This document shows positions 53,018-62,871 of a stretch of DNA of 64,000 nucleotides, in pieces. A model generated the notes under the pieces. It saw only the letters and a list, made by a program, of their open reading frames with translations, was not told the origin of the DNA and did no database searches. The translations under genes and the position numbers were made by a program. Every line of letters starts with the position of its first letter. Within the stretch, counting starts at the first letter, position 1. This stretch comes from Bacillota bacterium (lineage in GTDB: Bacteria > Bacillota_I > Bacilli_A > RF39 > UBA660), in NCBI GenBank assembly GCA_023430885.1, contig JAEYYH010000005.1, positions 1-64,000 of the forward strand, written 5' to 3'.

Positions 53018-53041
53018 AAGATATTTACAATATCTTTTTTA
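53016..53041 (+). terminator. Rho-independent terminator
   Basis: AAAAGATATT, loop TAC, AATATCTTTT and T-run after the second prepilin gene. Confidence 0.9.
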
Positions 53042-53090
53042 TTGTCTTTTAATTAGTATCATGATAACATAATTAAAAAGAAGGTAAATT

Positions 53091-53840
53091 ATGGAAATTG
53101 AAAAATGGAATATCAAGCAAAAAGAATTGTTTGAATTATTTTTTGTTAATTCTAAAGATGAAGATTATATTGAAATAAATCAGTTAATGAATATGATAAA
53201 GCCATTTAATATAAAATGGCAAGAACTTTATAATATCCTAAAAGAAAACAGTGAAGATTTTGACAATTACTCTAATATAAGGAAAATTAAAAAAGTACAA
53301 CATAATAATATAGAGTATTTAATAATGCAGATAAATATATGGTCTTATTTATGTATTGATTTAACAAATAAAAAAACAGTAGATTTTGAAGAAAATTTAT
53401 TGCCATTTAGTGAAAAATTCTTTATAGATAATTTTGATGAAAGAGAGATTCCTAATCCTAGTATGTTTTATCATACATTATCTATTAATAAACCAGGTTT
53501 AGATATTTTAATACAATACATAAGTGATAATAATTCATTATTTATGGAATCAAATGATTTTAAGTATACAAAGGAATTAACTGATGGTTTTGTAACTAGT
53601 TTAATGTTTGAAATTGATACTGGCAAAATTATAATTTATTTTGGTAATAATCAGGGAGTTGTTAATTACATATTTATAAATTCTAATTTAATACCAATAG
53701 GTGTAAGCAATCCTACTGGTAATAAGAAAGATTTGAAGAATATGGCAAACAGATTAAAAGAAATTAGTATTCCAGTTAGTGTTATTCCTAAATATTTATT
53801 TAGAGGAGAAAATAATAAAAAACATCAAAAAATGATATAA
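53091..53840 (+). CDS. Protein of unknown function (249 aa)
   Basis: A soluble protein, start after AAGAAGGTAAATT, rich in Asn, Ile, Lys and aromatic residues, no signal peptide. It sits between the prepilin genes and a fragment of duplicated gmk. No family recognised. Codon use is as AT-rich as its surroundings. Confidence 0.65.
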   Translation: MEIEKWNIKQKELFELFFVNSKDEDYIEINQLMNMIKPFNIKWQELYNILKENSEDFDNYSNIRKIKKVQHNNIEYLIMQINIWSYLCIDLTNKKTVDFEENLLPFSEKFFIDNFDEREIPNPSMFYHTLSINKPGLDILIQYISDNNSLFMESNDFKYTKELTDGFVTSLMFEIDTGKIIIYFGNNQGVVNYIFINSNLIPIGVSNPTGNKKDLKNMANRLKEISIPVSVIPKYLFRGENNKKHQKMI

Positions 53841-53967
53841 CATTTGCTATATCTTTTTTTTATCTTCAACTAAATATTCATGTATATATTATTACTGCTA
53901 CTTGTTCTATTCTATCAACATGCCATTTTTTAGCCTTTACAATATTTTCTGCTTTTTATTGTAATAT
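53834..53967 (-). pseudogene. Decayed duplicate of the gmk 3' end
   Basis: The stretch repeats the 3' end of gmk and its terminator at about 55406-55545: both hold the string TATCTTTTTTTATCTTCAAC or its near copy, then CTACTTGTTC, ATTCTATCAAC and TTTTTAGCC-like blocks. The copy has substitutions and small deletions, and no open frame. The duplicated block starts at the terminator following the 249-residue gene. The remaining gap to 54143 holds a leader for the next gene. Confidence 0.7.
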
Positions 53968-54046
53968 AAGTTATGGAAAATATTGTCGAAATATGATATT
54001 ATAAATATAGGTTGGATAAGGTAGTAGTATTCATGATATTTAGCGC

Positions 54047-54068
54047 AACAATTCAACCATTGTTTTTT
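54047..54068 (+). promoter_or_regulatory. Leader hairpin that can also mask the downstream ribosome site
   Basis: AACAAT, TCAACC loop, ATTGTT and T-run form a terminator-like hairpin. CAATTCAACC (54049-54058) is the exact reverse complement of GGTTGAATTG at 54133-54142, which includes the Shine-Dalgarno region directly before the ATG at 54144. Confidence 0.5.
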
Positions 54069-54143
54069 GTTTATATAAATAGATTACATGTATTTTATTA
54101 TAGTATTGTATAGTTTATTTATAGTAGTGAAAGGTTGAATTGA

Positions 54144-55349
54144 ATGGATAATGAACAAAATTTACTAAATATTAAATCTAATAAAAAAGGCAAAAAAATT
54201 GTAATAACGATTTTAGTTTTAATTATATTAGGATTAGTAGGTTACTTTGTATATGATAAAGTGATTAAAAATAGTGACATCGATAAAAATAAAGAGGAAG
54301 AAGAAACGGAATATACCAATTTAAATCCTGAACTTAAAAATGTATTAACTTTTAATATTTCAAAAGATGTTGCAGCAAATAGTAAACTTGTAGCTGTTAC
54401 AAAAGATGGTAAAGAAATATTATTAGCAGATTTAACTGAATATAATGCTTGCGCTAGCTACGATTTTTACAATGATAAAATATACCTATACTTGCACAAA
54501 CGTACTATAGGTCAACAGGTGAATGGTGTTACTATTATTCAACCTGTAGATGATATCTATTTAGCATATATTGATTTAAATAAAGGTAATGGCAATTATA
54601 AAATTAATATTATTAGAGAGATAAAAGATGATGGTTCAATCGAAAATATTGCAGCAACTTCTGATGCATTATATATTGTTTCTTCAGAAGACATGATAGT
54701 TAAAAAATACTCATTAACTGATAATACATTTAGAGATACGAATATAGTAGGAAAAGATATGATTGTAAATCTAGCTTCAACAAAAGATGGAAGTGATTAT
54801 CTAGTATATAATATTGGATGGGATTTGTATTTATTAGATACTTCTACTAACGAAACAAAATTAATCGAGAACAATGGTATATTATCTTTCATATATAATG
54901 GTAAAATAGTATACTTTAAATACGGAAAAACAGGATATGCTAAAGTGACATATTATGATTATGATATAACTACTGGCGAAAAAGAAATTTTGTCACCTGA
55001 AGTTGGCTTTGGAATAGCTAGTATAGACACTGAAAATATTATGCCTTATAAAGATGATTATATTTACTTTACTGACTATAAAGTAATGTCATATAATAAA
55101 GGGGACTATAAGGAATTACTAGATTATAAAGACGCTGGATTTAAATATTTCCCTACCATTAGAGGTAGAGTTTCTGAAGGGGTAATATATCTTGGGTTTT
55201 TGAGAGGCCTTACGGAAGAAAAACCTGATTCTGATGCATTAAAAATGAAAACTATGGATTTAGAAAATAAAAATGTTGAAGACGCACCTTTAGATTATGA
55301 TTATAGGTATACGAAATATTATGAACAAAAAATAAAGAGTAATGATTAA
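54144..55349 (+). CDS. Membrane-anchored protein with beta-propeller-like repeats
   Basis: 401 residues: membrane segment at about 18-37, an acidic linker, then an external domain of repeated short beta units (D.YLYLHK, DIYLAYID, DALYIVSS, DLYLLDTS, DYIYFTDY), which suggests a DUF5050/propeller-like fold. No catalytic motif. Start after GTGAAAGGTTGAATTGA. Function unknown. Confidence 0.7.
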   Translation: MDNEQNLLNIKSNKKGKKIVITILVLIILGLVGYFVYDKVIKNSDIDKNKEEEETEYTNLNPELKNVLTFNISKDVAANSKLVAVTKDGKEILLADLTEYNACASYDFYNDKIYLYLHKRTIGQQVNGVTIIQPVDDIYLAYIDLNKGNGNYKINIIREIKDDGSIENIAATSDALYIVSSEDMIVKKYSLTDNTFRDTNIVGKDMIVNLASTKDGSDYLVYNIGWDLYLLDTSTNETKLIENNGILSFIYNGKIVYFKYGKTGYAKVTYYDYDITTGEKEILSPEVGFGIASIDTENIMPYKDDYIYFTDYKVMSYNKGDYKELLDYKDAGFKYFPTIRGRVSEGVIYLGFLRGLTEEKPDSDALKMKTMDLENKNVEDAPLDYDYRYTKYYEQKIKSND

Positions 55350-55431
55350 TATACTCACTCTTTATTATAAAAGACAAAGAGGATAAAATAATAAAAGTAT
55401 CAAAAAAGATATAACAAATGTTATATCTTTT

Positions 55432-56085
55432 TTAATCTTCAACTAAAGACTCATGTATATCTTCTTCAGTATTATTAAGCTCTACTTGTTCAATTCTATC
55501 AACGCGACATTTTTCAGCCATTATAATAGCTTCTACTTTTTTTGTAGCAAATTCTATCTCATCATTAACAACGACATAATTATATTTAGTAACTTCATTT
55601 ATTTCTCTATAAGCTGTTTTAAATCTTTCTAAAACTTTTTCTTCACTTTCAGTATTACGTTTAATTAATCTATCTTTTAATATTTGCATAGAAGGAGGCA
55701 TAATAAAAATAAATAAAGCATCACTAATTTTATTTTGTATTTCAATAGCTCCTTGAATATCTATTTCTAAAACAACATCTTTACCTTTATTAAGCATATC
55801 TGCAATTTTGTCTTTTGGAGTACCATAATATTGTCCACTATGTACTACAGCATATTCTAAGAATCCATCTTCTGTTATTTTCTGTTCAAACTCTTCCTTT
55901 GAAACAAAAAAGTATTCAACACCATTTTTTTCTTCACCTCTAGGACTTCTTGTAGTCATAGAAGTTGATAACCAAATATTACTATTTCTTTCTCTTAAAT
56001 TAGAACAAATAGTTCCTTTTCCTGCTCCAGAAGGGCCAGACACAACAATTAAAATCCCCCTCGATTTGGTTTTAATAATGCCCAT
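55432..56085 (-). CDS. gmk: Guanylate kinase
   Basis: 217 residues; converts GMP to GDP with ATP. P-loop VSGPSGAGKGTICSNL, GMP-binding STSMTTRSPRGEEKNGVEY, and FIMPPSMQILKDRL are intact. The usual length is about 205; the extra residues form an acidic C-terminal tail (NNTEEDIHESLVED). Start after AAAAGGTGGTGCGAGT. Normally next to rpoZ; here it stands alone between unrelated genes, and a decayed copy of its tail lies 1.5 kb away. Confidence 0.96.
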   Translation of the reverse strand: MGIIKTKSRGILIVVSGPSGAGKGTICSNLRERNSNIWLSTSMTTRSPRGEEKNGVEYFFVSKEEFEQKITEDGFLEYAVVHSGQYYGTPKDKIADMLNKGKDVVLEIDIQGAIEIQNKISDALFIFIMPPSMQILKDRLIKRNTESEEKVLERFKTAYREINEVTKYNYVVVNDEIEFATKKVEAIIMAEKCRVDRIEQVELNNTEEDIHESLVED

Positions 56086-56204
56086 ACTCGCACCACCTTT
56101 TTAATGTTATAACATATTATATAGTCTAAATCAACCCTTAATGAAACTTTACATATCTTTTTAAACATGTTATACTAACCTAATATTTTTAGGTGGTGTT
56201 GTTT

Positions 56205-57137
56205 ATGAAGAAGAAAAAATTAGCAATTTATGCAGGAGTTGTTTTTCTTTCATTAGGCTCACTATATGAGTATAAATTAAATAAAGATGTTGAATATATT
56301 TCAGCATCAGATATAAGTATTGAACAAAGTAGTATGCCTAGAGTTAGCATTGTTGCTCATAGAGGATTATCTTCTCTTGAAGTAGGTAACACAAAAGAAT
56401 CAATTACGCAAAGTACTAATAAAGATTATTTATCGGGTGTTGAATTTGATGTTAGACTTACTAACGATGGTGAAGTTGTTCTATCACATGGTGATAGTGT
56501 TAAAAATGAAAATAACGAAGTAAGAAGTATCAGTAATAGCACTTTAGAAGAACTTAAAGAAATGAAATTGAAATTAGTAAACAAAAATATATTAGCGACA
56601 ATAGAGGATCTATTTTCATTTACTGATATGTCATGTATAAGAATTCAAAGATTACACGAACTTGGTAAAAAGACGGGTACTATAATTACACTTGATGAGA
56701 CAATGGAAACAGTTAATAATAAGAAAAGAATGTATATTGAACTTAAATTTAATAATAATTATGAGCAGTTATCTAGTAAAGTGGTAGAAGTACTAAAGAA
56801 ACATCAAAATACTGATTTTATTATTCAGTGTAATGATTATGAACTTTTAAAAAGAATGCAGCAAATGTATCCTGATTATAAGTATCAAATAATTATCAAT
56901 AGAAAAGATGAACTTGCATATTTAAATGATAATTTTGATGGTTATTCAATAAAATATGATTTAATAAATTATGATATGGTTAAACAAAAAATAAATGAGG
57001 GTAAAGAAATTTCAATATGGACAGTTAATGATTTAGAGGATTTTGATAATATAACTAATGAAATTGGTAAATATAATGATAATGTAAACTATATAACTGA
57101 TTATCCTGATTGTTTATATTACCAGTATAAAAGATAA
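56205..57137 (+). CDS. Glycerophosphodiester phosphodiesterase (membrane anchored)
   Basis: 310 residues from the ATG after TTAGGTGGTGTTGTTT; upstream GTG codons lie in that site. An N-terminal hydrophobic segment (about 7-22) is followed by the GDPD barrel: VAHRGLSSLEVGNT with general acid His, VEFDVRLTNDGEVVLSHGD with metal Glu/Asp and second His. The C-terminal IWTVND is conserved. It should release glycerol phosphate from deacylated lipids or lipoteichoic acid at the outer membrane face. Confidence 0.93.
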   Translation: MKKKKLAIYAGVVFLSLGSLYEYKLNKDVEYISASDISIEQSSMPRVSIVAHRGLSSLEVGNTKESITQSTNKDYLSGVEFDVRLTNDGEVVLSHGDSVKNENNEVRSISNSTLEELKEMKLKLVNKNILATIEDLFSFTDMSCIRIQRLHELGKKTGTIITLDETMETVNNKKRMYIELKFNNNYEQLSSKVVEVLKKHQNTDFIIQCNDYELLKRMQQMYPDYKYQIIINRKDELAYLNDNFDGYSIKYDLINYDMVKQKINEGKEISIWTVNDLEDFDNITNEIGKYNDNVNYITDYPDCLYYQYKR

Positions 57138-57195
57138 CTTAAATTTGACAAAGTTATTTATAGTGATATAATAACACTCACTTAGGGGGGATAGT

Positions 57196-57426
57196 ATGAG
57201 TTATTCAGATGACGTAATGCAATCATTAACATATCGTATTAGAGATTTAAATAATAATATTCATGTTTTAAAAGAATTAAAAGAGGAAATGAAAAGAGCT
57301 AACGATTTAAAAGTGTTAGAACTAGGATTACAAACTGGGGCTTATTCAACAGAAGAAGCTAAAAAAGCACTTGAATCAATGAAACCAGAACCACAAAAAA
57401 CAAAAGGTTTTTGGAGAAATAAATAA
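57196..57426 (+). CDS. Small helical protein of unknown function
   Basis: 76 residues, start after AGGGGGGATAGT, soluble, largely helical (LNNNIHVLKELKEEMKRAND), with a Pro/Lys-rich tail. Own terminator behind. No family recognised; well placed as a real gene by its strong ribosome site. Confidence 0.65.
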   Translation: MSYSDDVMQSLTYRIRDLNNNIHVLKELKEEMKRANDLKVLELGLQTGAYSTEEAKKALESMKPEPQKTKGFWRNK

Positions 57427-57453
57427 GGAGAATATAATTATATTCTCTTTTTT
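57426..57453 (+). terminator. Rho-independent terminator
   Basis: GAGAATATAA/TTATATTCTC perfect stem with T-run, starting at the stop codon. Confidence 0.85.
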
Positions 57454-57478
57454 ATGTTATAATTTAATAGGTGATAAT

Positions 57479-57997
57479 ATGAATTTAGAAAACAATTTAT
57501 TATGGATAATGCTAGGTGAAAATGATTATGGGTATAATGATGGAGAAATAGTTAGATATCCAGCATCAACAGCTATTACGCATTTAGAGTACCTTCATAA
57601 GTTCTATGAACAAAATAAAATAAAACTAGCTTCTACTGAAACTGATGTTATGTATGCCAAGAATCTAGCGGATTTAGGTATGGCGGTTTTTATTAATTCA
57701 GGAAGACCAGTTGATGGTAAGTTTTATGGAACTTGGGTTTTGCCAGAAAGGTTAACTTCTAATCAAATTAGAACTTTTGAAAGTTTAAGACCTTTATTTA
57801 ATGAAAAATACGATCCTGATATTTTTGCAAGTATTGTGGTTACTAATAATCCTACAGGCTATAAGCAAACTATTGCTGGGTGTAGAGACTTAGATATTGA
57901 ATCTATTATTGATAGAACTAATATTAAAAATGGTATAGATTTATTATATAAAGAAATAGAATTGCAAAAAGAGTTATATAAACATAAAGTACAATAA
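57479..57997 (+). CDS. Protein of unknown function (172 aa)
   Basis: Soluble protein, start after AATAGGTGATAAT, with GLIENT-like mixed alpha/beta pattern, no signal peptide and one Cys (AGCRDL). No domain recognised. Closed by a terminator at 57991-58028 (ACAATAATAT/ATATTATTGT plus T-run). Confidence 0.6.
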   Translation: MNLENNLLWIMLGENDYGYNDGEIVRYPASTAITHLEYLHKFYEQNKIKLASTETDVMYAKNLADLGMAVFINSGRPVDGKFYGTWVLPERLTSNQIRTFESLRPLFNEKYDPDIFASIVVTNNPTGYKQTIAGCRDLDIESIIDRTNIKNGIDLLYKEIELQKELYKHKVQ

Positions 57998-58028
57998 TAT
58001 AATGTAATATATTATTGTATTTTTTTTA
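57991..58028 (+). terminator. Rho-independent terminator
   Basis: ACAATAATAT/ATATTATTGT stem and a run of eight T, overlapping the preceding stop. Confidence 0.85.
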
Positions 58029-58060
58029 CAATAGGTGTTATAATTAGACAAGGTGATAAT

Positions 58061-58924
58061 ATGTTAAAAATAGAAAACTTGACAAAATACTATGGTGATA
58101 TATTAGGAGTAGAAGACATTAGTCTTGATATTAAAGACGGTGAAATATTTGGCTTTATAGGCCCTAATGGAGCTGGAAAGTCTACTACTATAAAATGTGT
58201 ACTAAACTTCTTAAATAAGGATTCAGGCACTATTCTAGTGGATAATAAAGAGGTTGATGATAAACTAAAAGAAATAATAGGTTATTTACCTAGTGAAATT
58301 AGTTTATATGATGATTTAACTGTAAAACAAATGATTGAATATAACAATAGTTTTTATAAAAAGAACTGTCTTGAGAGAGCAGATTATTTAGTAAAAAAAT
58401 TAGAAATTGATGTAACTAAAAAGACAGATGAATTATCTTTAGGTAATCTAAAAAAATTAGGTATAGTACTTGCTTTAATGCATGAACCTAAACTAGTTAT
58501 TTTGGATGAACCAACAAGTGGTTTAGATCCACTTATGCAAGAAGTGTTTTTTGAAATAATGTTAGAAGAAAAGAAAAATGGAACTTCTATATTTTTCTCA
58601 TCACATAATTTAAATGAAGTTAAAAAAATATGTGATAGGGTAGCTATTATTCGAAAAGGTAAAATAATAGAAATAGATGAAGTAAAAAACATAGTTAAGA
58701 ATAAATTTGTTATTGTAACTGTAAAAGCAAAAGATATTAAGAAAATTAAATTTCCATTAAAAGATATGAAAATAAAAGAAATGAAAAAAGATACAATAAC
58801 TTTTGTATATCAAGATGATATTAATAAAATCATTAGTTTAATAAAAGATATAAATGTTGATGAATTATTAATAGAAGAACCTACTATCGAAGAAATATTT
58901 ATGCATTATTATAAGGAGGATTAA
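58061..58924 (+). CDS. ABC transporter ATP-binding protein
   Basis: 287 residues: Walker A GPNGAGKST, then LSLGNLKKLGI as the signature (SLGNL, a variant of LSGGQ), Walker B LVILDEPTSGLDP and H-loop SSHNL. Start after CAAGGTGATAAT. Typical CcmA-type ATPase of ABC-2 exporters. Its partner permease begins one base after the stop. Cargo unknown. Confidence 0.93.
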   Translation: MLKIENLTKYYGDILGVEDISLDIKDGEIFGFIGPNGAGKSTTIKCVLNFLNKDSGTILVDNKEVDDKLKEIIGYLPSEISLYDDLTVKQMIEYNNSFYKKNCLERADYLVKKLEIDVTKKTDELSLGNLKKLGIVLALMHEPKLVILDEPTSGLDPLMQEVFFEIMLEEKKNGTSIFFSSHNLNEVKKICDRVAIIRKGKIIEIDEVKNIVKNKFVIVTVKAKDIKKIKFPLKDMKIKEMKKDTITFVYQDDINKIISLIKDINVDELLIEEPTIEEIFMHYYKED

Positions 58925-58925
58925 T

Positions 58926-59714
58926 ATGTTAAAAAGAGAAATAAAAGTAAATATAAAATCATTATTAATTTTTCTTCTTATATTAGTAACGATGTTAGGA
59001 ACTGTATGTGCAATTTATCCTAGTATAATGAGCTCAAACGTTGATATAGACTCTATGATGGAAATGTTCCCTAAAAGTATGTTAGAAGCCTTTAATATGG
59101 ATGTTGTAAGTATAAGTTCCGTATTTGGATGGCTTGCTTCAGAAGGCTATATGTTCATAACTTTACTTGGTGGTTGTTATTTTGCTATCCTTGGCGGAAC
59201 AATTCTTCTAAAAGAACAAAATGATCATACAATAGATTTTTTATATTCTAAACCAGTATCAAAGAATAAAATATTAACAAGTAAACTATTATGTGGTTTT
59301 ATATATTTAGTTATATTTAATGTAGTAGTAGGGCTAACTACTTTTATAGGATTAAAAGCAAATAATGATTTCGATTTTACTAAGTGGGCATTAATTACTA
59401 TAGCACCTTTCTTCTTAGACTTATTCTTCTTTTTAATATCTTTATTATTAAGTTTATTTTTCAAGAAAACAAGTAAAGGTATTAGTATTGGAATAGGAAC
59501 TGTATTTATAATGTACTTATTAAATTTATTAGGTACATTATCTGATAAAATAGAAATCTTAAAATATTTTTCTATATTTAATTATATGGATTCAAGACAA
59601 ATAGTAACAGATAATCATATTGGTACATTTGGACTAGTTTTAACAACAGTAGTAAGTGTAATTATGATTATCACAACATATTTAATATATAATAGGAAAG
59701 AACTAGGTAAGTAG
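58926..59714 (+). CDS. ABC-2 type permease
   Basis: 262 residues with six membrane segments: one at about 12-30, then a cytoplasmic/external loop and five from about 70 to the C-terminus. NDHTIDFLYSKPVSKNKIL is the family's conserved cytoplasmic loop. Start after AAGGAGGATTAAT within the ATPase 3' end. With one ATPase and one permease the complex is probably a homodimer. Confidence 0.92.
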   Translation: MLKREIKVNIKSLLIFLLILVTMLGTVCAIYPSIMSSNVDIDSMMEMFPKSMLEAFNMDVVSISSVFGWLASEGYMFITLLGGCYFAILGGTILLKEQNDHTIDFLYSKPVSKNKILTSKLLCGFIYLVIFNVVVGLTTFIGLKANNDFDFTKWALITIAPFFLDLFFFLISLLLSLFFKKTSKGISIGIGTVFIMYLLNLLGTLSDKIEILKYFSIFNYMDSRQIVTDNHIGTFGLVLTTVVSVIMIITTYLIYNRKELGK

Positions 59715-59744
59715 AAATACTTATCTTTTTATTATTTATAAGTA

Positions 59745-59776
59745 AAAAAAATAAAGCATGTAGCTTTATTTTTTCT
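59745..59776. terminator. Bidirectional terminator
   Basis: AATAAAGC, loop ATGTA, GCTTTATT flanked by A and T runs, between the permease and convergent glgP. Confidence 0.85.
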
Positions 59777-62072
59777 TTTTAGTTAATTGCCAAATATCTC
59801 TATCATATTCTTCTATTGTTCTATCAGAAGAAAAGTAACCAGCTTTAGCAATATTTATAAGAGCTTTTTTATTCCACTCTTTTTCATTCTCATAATCATG
59901 TAATATTCTTTCTTTAGATTTTTTATAATCTTCAAAATCTAATAAAGTCATAAACCAGTCTTTATTTAAAAGTTCATTTCTAAGTCTATTTAAACAAATA
60001 GAATCTCCAACTTGAAGAGCTTCATCACTAGTTAAAAAGTCTATGGCATTTTTAATATCTTGATTATTTTCATAATAGTTTCTTGGATTATAAGTTTTAT
60101 CTTGATATAGTTTTATAACTTCATCTGACTTCTTACCAAAGATATAAATATTATCATCACCAACAAGTTCATGCATTTCAACATTGGATCCATCTTCAGT
60201 TCCAAGAGTTAATGCACCGTTTAACATAAATTTCATATTCCCAGTTCCGCTTGCTTCTTTACTAGCAAGTGATATTTGCTCAGATATATCACAAGCTGGT
60301 ATAACTTTTTCAGCAAGGGCTACATTATAGTTTTCAAGCATTACTAAATTCATATAAGGCGCTACTTCTGAATCATTTTTAATAATTTCTTGCATAACTA
60401 ATATAGCATGAATTATATCTTTAGCAGTTGTATAAGCAGGTGCTGCTTTAGCACCAAATATAAATGTAATTGGTTTAGAAGGTATTTTTCCAGCTTTGAT
60501 TTCCTGATATTTATTAATTATATATAATAAATTCATTTGCTGTCTTTTGTATTCATGTAATCTTTTTACCTGAATATCAAAAATAGAATCAGGATTAATA
60601 TCAATATTATTTTTTTCTTTTAGATAATTAGAAAGTTGTACTTTTTTTACATGTTTAATATTTGCTAGCTGCTGTAAAACATTTTCATCATCGGCATATC
60701 CCATTAAATTATTTAATTTACTAGCATCCTTTTTATAATCATCACCAATAGTATTACTAATCATATCAGCAAGCTCTTTATTACAAGATAATAACCATCT
60801 TCTAAAAGTAATTCCATTAGTTTTATTATTGAATTTTTCAGGATATATTTTATAGAATTCATTAAGTTCAGTATTTTTTAAAATATCTGTATGTAATCCT
60901 GCAACACCATTAATAGAGAAACCATAATGAATATCTATATTTGCCATATGTACTCTTCCTTGATCATCAATAATATTAACTTTATCATTATTGTATTTGT
61001 TTTTAACTTGGCTATCTAATTCTCTAATAATAGGCATTAATTGTGGGCAAGCAGTTTCCAAGAATTCTACTGGCCATTTTTCAAGGGCTTCTGCTAGAAT
61101 AGTATGATTTGTATAAGCACAAGTCTTACTAACTACAGTAATAGCTTCATCCATAGTAAAACCTTCATTTTGTGTTAATAATCTTATTAATTCAGGTATT
61201 ATCATTGATGGATGTGTATCATTGATTTGAATTACAACATGTTCATTCATTTCATGTAAATTAATATTTTTCTCTTTTAATTCTTTTAAAATAAGCTGTG
61301 CAGTACTACTTACCATAAAATACTGTTGGTAAACACGAAGTAATTGCCCTTGTTTAGTAGAATCATCAGGATATAAAAATAGTGTTAAGTTTTTATTAAC
61401 ATCCCACTTTGGAAAGTTAATTCCGTCATAGACAATATTTTCATCAACAGTTTCAATATCAAATAAATGTAATTTATTTTTGCCACCATTATATCCAATA
61501 ACATCTATATCATACATTCTTGATTTTACTTTACCATATCCAAAATCAATATCAAAAGTAGTGTCAGTTTTGTTTAACCATGATTTTTCTTCAATCCAGT
61601 TATTCTTTTCAGTACACTGTTTCTTGTTATTAAATTTTTGTTTAAATAAACCAAGATGATAATTTAGACCACAACCATCTCCAGAAAGTTGTAATGTTGC
61701 TATTGAGTCTAAGAAACATGCAGCTAATCTTCCTAAACCACCATTTCCAAGAGAAGGTTCAGGTTCTATTTCTTCAATTATAGAAAGAGACTTGCCTTCT
61801 TTTTTTAAGACATTATCTAGTTTTTCATAAATTCCTAGATTAATTAGATTATTTGATAACAATTTGCCTATTAAAAATTCAGCTGATACATAATATACTT
61901 TTTTATCACCGTGAATACTAGCTTCATTATTAATTAAGCTCTTTGTTAACTGTAATACAGTATAGTATAATTCTTCATCAGTTGCTTCTTTAGCAGTTTT
62001 GCCAAACATTGTTTGGGTTAAACTATTAAGTGCTTCTTCAATATTATCTTCTGTTAATTGTGATGTTATCAT
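59766..62072 (-). CDS. glgP: Glycogen/maltodextrin phosphorylase
   Basis: 768 residues from the ATG behind ATAGGAGGTATAAA; seven upstream codons lack a site. Glycosyltransferase family 35: SLGNGGLGRLAACFLDS, QINDTHPS, RRWLLSCN, FGAKAAPAY and EASGTGNMKFMLNGALTLGT, where Lys614 binds pyridoxal phosphate. It releases glucose 1-phosphate from glycogen or dextrins. Shorter than the animal enzyme and without its regulatory N-terminus. No glgA, glgB or glgC in the window. Confidence 0.97.
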   Translation of the reverse strand: MITSQLTEDNIEEALNSLTQTMFGKTAKEATDEELYYTVLQLTKSLINNEASIHGDKKVYYVSAEFLIGKLLSNNLINLGIYEKLDNVLKKEGKSLSIIEEIEPEPSLGNGGLGRLAACFLDSIATLQLSGDGCGLNYHLGLFKQKFNNKKQCTEKNNWIEEKSWLNKTDTTFDIDFGYGKVKSRMYDIDVIGYNGGKNKLHLFDIETVDENIVYDGINFPKWDVNKNLTLFLYPDDSTKQGQLLRVYQQYFMVSSTAQLILKELKEKNINLHEMNEHVVIQINDTHPSMIIPELIRLLTQNEGFTMDEAITVVSKTCAYTNHTILAEALEKWPVEFLETACPQLMPIIRELDSQVKNKYNNDKVNIIDDQGRVHMANIDIHYGFSINGVAGLHTDILKNTELNEFYKIYPEKFNNKTNGITFRRWLLSCNKELADMISNTIGDDYKKDASKLNNLMGYADDENVLQQLANIKHVKKVQLSNYLKEKNNIDINPDSIFDIQVKRLHEYKRQQMNLLYIINKYQEIKAGKIPSKPITFIFGAKAAPAYTTAKDIIHAILVMQEIIKNDSEVAPYMNLVMLENYNVALAEKVIPACDISEQISLASKEASGTGNMKFMLNGALTLGTEDGSNVEMHELVGDDNIYIFGKKSDEVIKLYQDKTYNPRNYYENNQDIKNAIDFLTSDEALQVGDSICLNRLRNELLNKDWFMTLLDFEDYKKSKERILHDYENEKEWNKKALINIAKAGYFSSDRTIEEYDRDIWQLTKKKK

Positions 62073-62242
62073 TTTATACCTCCTATGTAACATAACTTCA
62101 ATTTATCACTAAAAGTAAAGTAAATCAAGGAATTTTATTTATTTTTATTTGGGAAATAAAGTTTCTTTTAAAAATATAAACAAACGCATATTTTTGTGCA
62201 TTTTTATAAGTCCTCGCATAAACTAAAGTAAGAGGTGATAAT

Positions 62243-62785
62243 ATGGCTTCATATAAAGAAATTGTTACTAAAGCAATAGTAGGGAAAGGGAAAAAATATT
62301 TCAAAAATAATTATAGTATTGAGGCAAGTGGCCCTACAAATGTTTTAGGATGCTGGGTTATAAACCATAAATTTAAAGGATATAAAAGTGGCGACAAAGT
62401 AGGAGTAGATGGTTCTTTTGATGTAAATATTTGGTATAGCTATGAAAACGACTCTAAAACAGCAGTAATAAATAAGAACATAAAATATAATGACTTATTT
62501 AATGTTAAAGTTAGAGAAGATGCAGATTTATCAGGTGATACTGAAATAATTGTAAGAACTTTAAAACAACCTACTTGTTCTGGCGTAAATATTAGTAATG
62601 GTATAATTAGCTTTGATATTGAAAAAGAATTAGGTGTAGAAATAGTCGGCGAAACAAAAATGAAAATATCTATTGAAGAGGATGAAGAACCATGGGAAGA
62701 AATACTAGATGATGTTGATGAAGATGCTCTAAAAGAAATAGATGAAAACGTTGATCCTGAATATTTAGAAAAAACTGTTAAATAA
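62243..62785 (+). CDS. cotE: Outer spore coat protein CotE
   Basis: 180 residues matching Bacillus CotE through most of its length: YKEIVTKAIVGKGKKY, VLGCWVINHKF, VDGSFDVNIWYSY, IIVRTLKQPTCSG, VEIVGETKMKISIE, and the Glu/Asp-rich tail EEDEEPWEEILDDVDED ending near ENVDPEYL. CotE is the morphogenetic protein that assembles the outer coat of the endospore. Start after AAGAGGTGATAAT. A strong terminator follows. Confidence 0.93.
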   Translation: MASYKEIVTKAIVGKGKKYFKNNYSIEASGPTNVLGCWVINHKFKGYKSGDKVGVDGSFDVNIWYSYENDSKTAVINKNIKYNDLFNVKVREDADLSGDTEIIVRTLKQPTCSGVNISNGIISFDIEKELGVEIVGETKMKISIEEDEEPWEEILDDVDEDALKEIDENVDPEYLEKTVK

Positions 62786-62789
62786 TAAT

Positions 62790-62834
62790 AAAAAACAATT
62801 TGTCAACAATAAAAGGTTGACACTGTTTTTTTAT
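62790..62834 (+). terminator. Rho-independent terminator
   Basis: TGTCAAC, loop of eight, GTTGACA, flanked by A-run and T-run. Confidence 0.9.
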
Positions 62835-62871
62835 TATGTTAAAATTAGTAACAGTGAATGGAGGGAACTAG

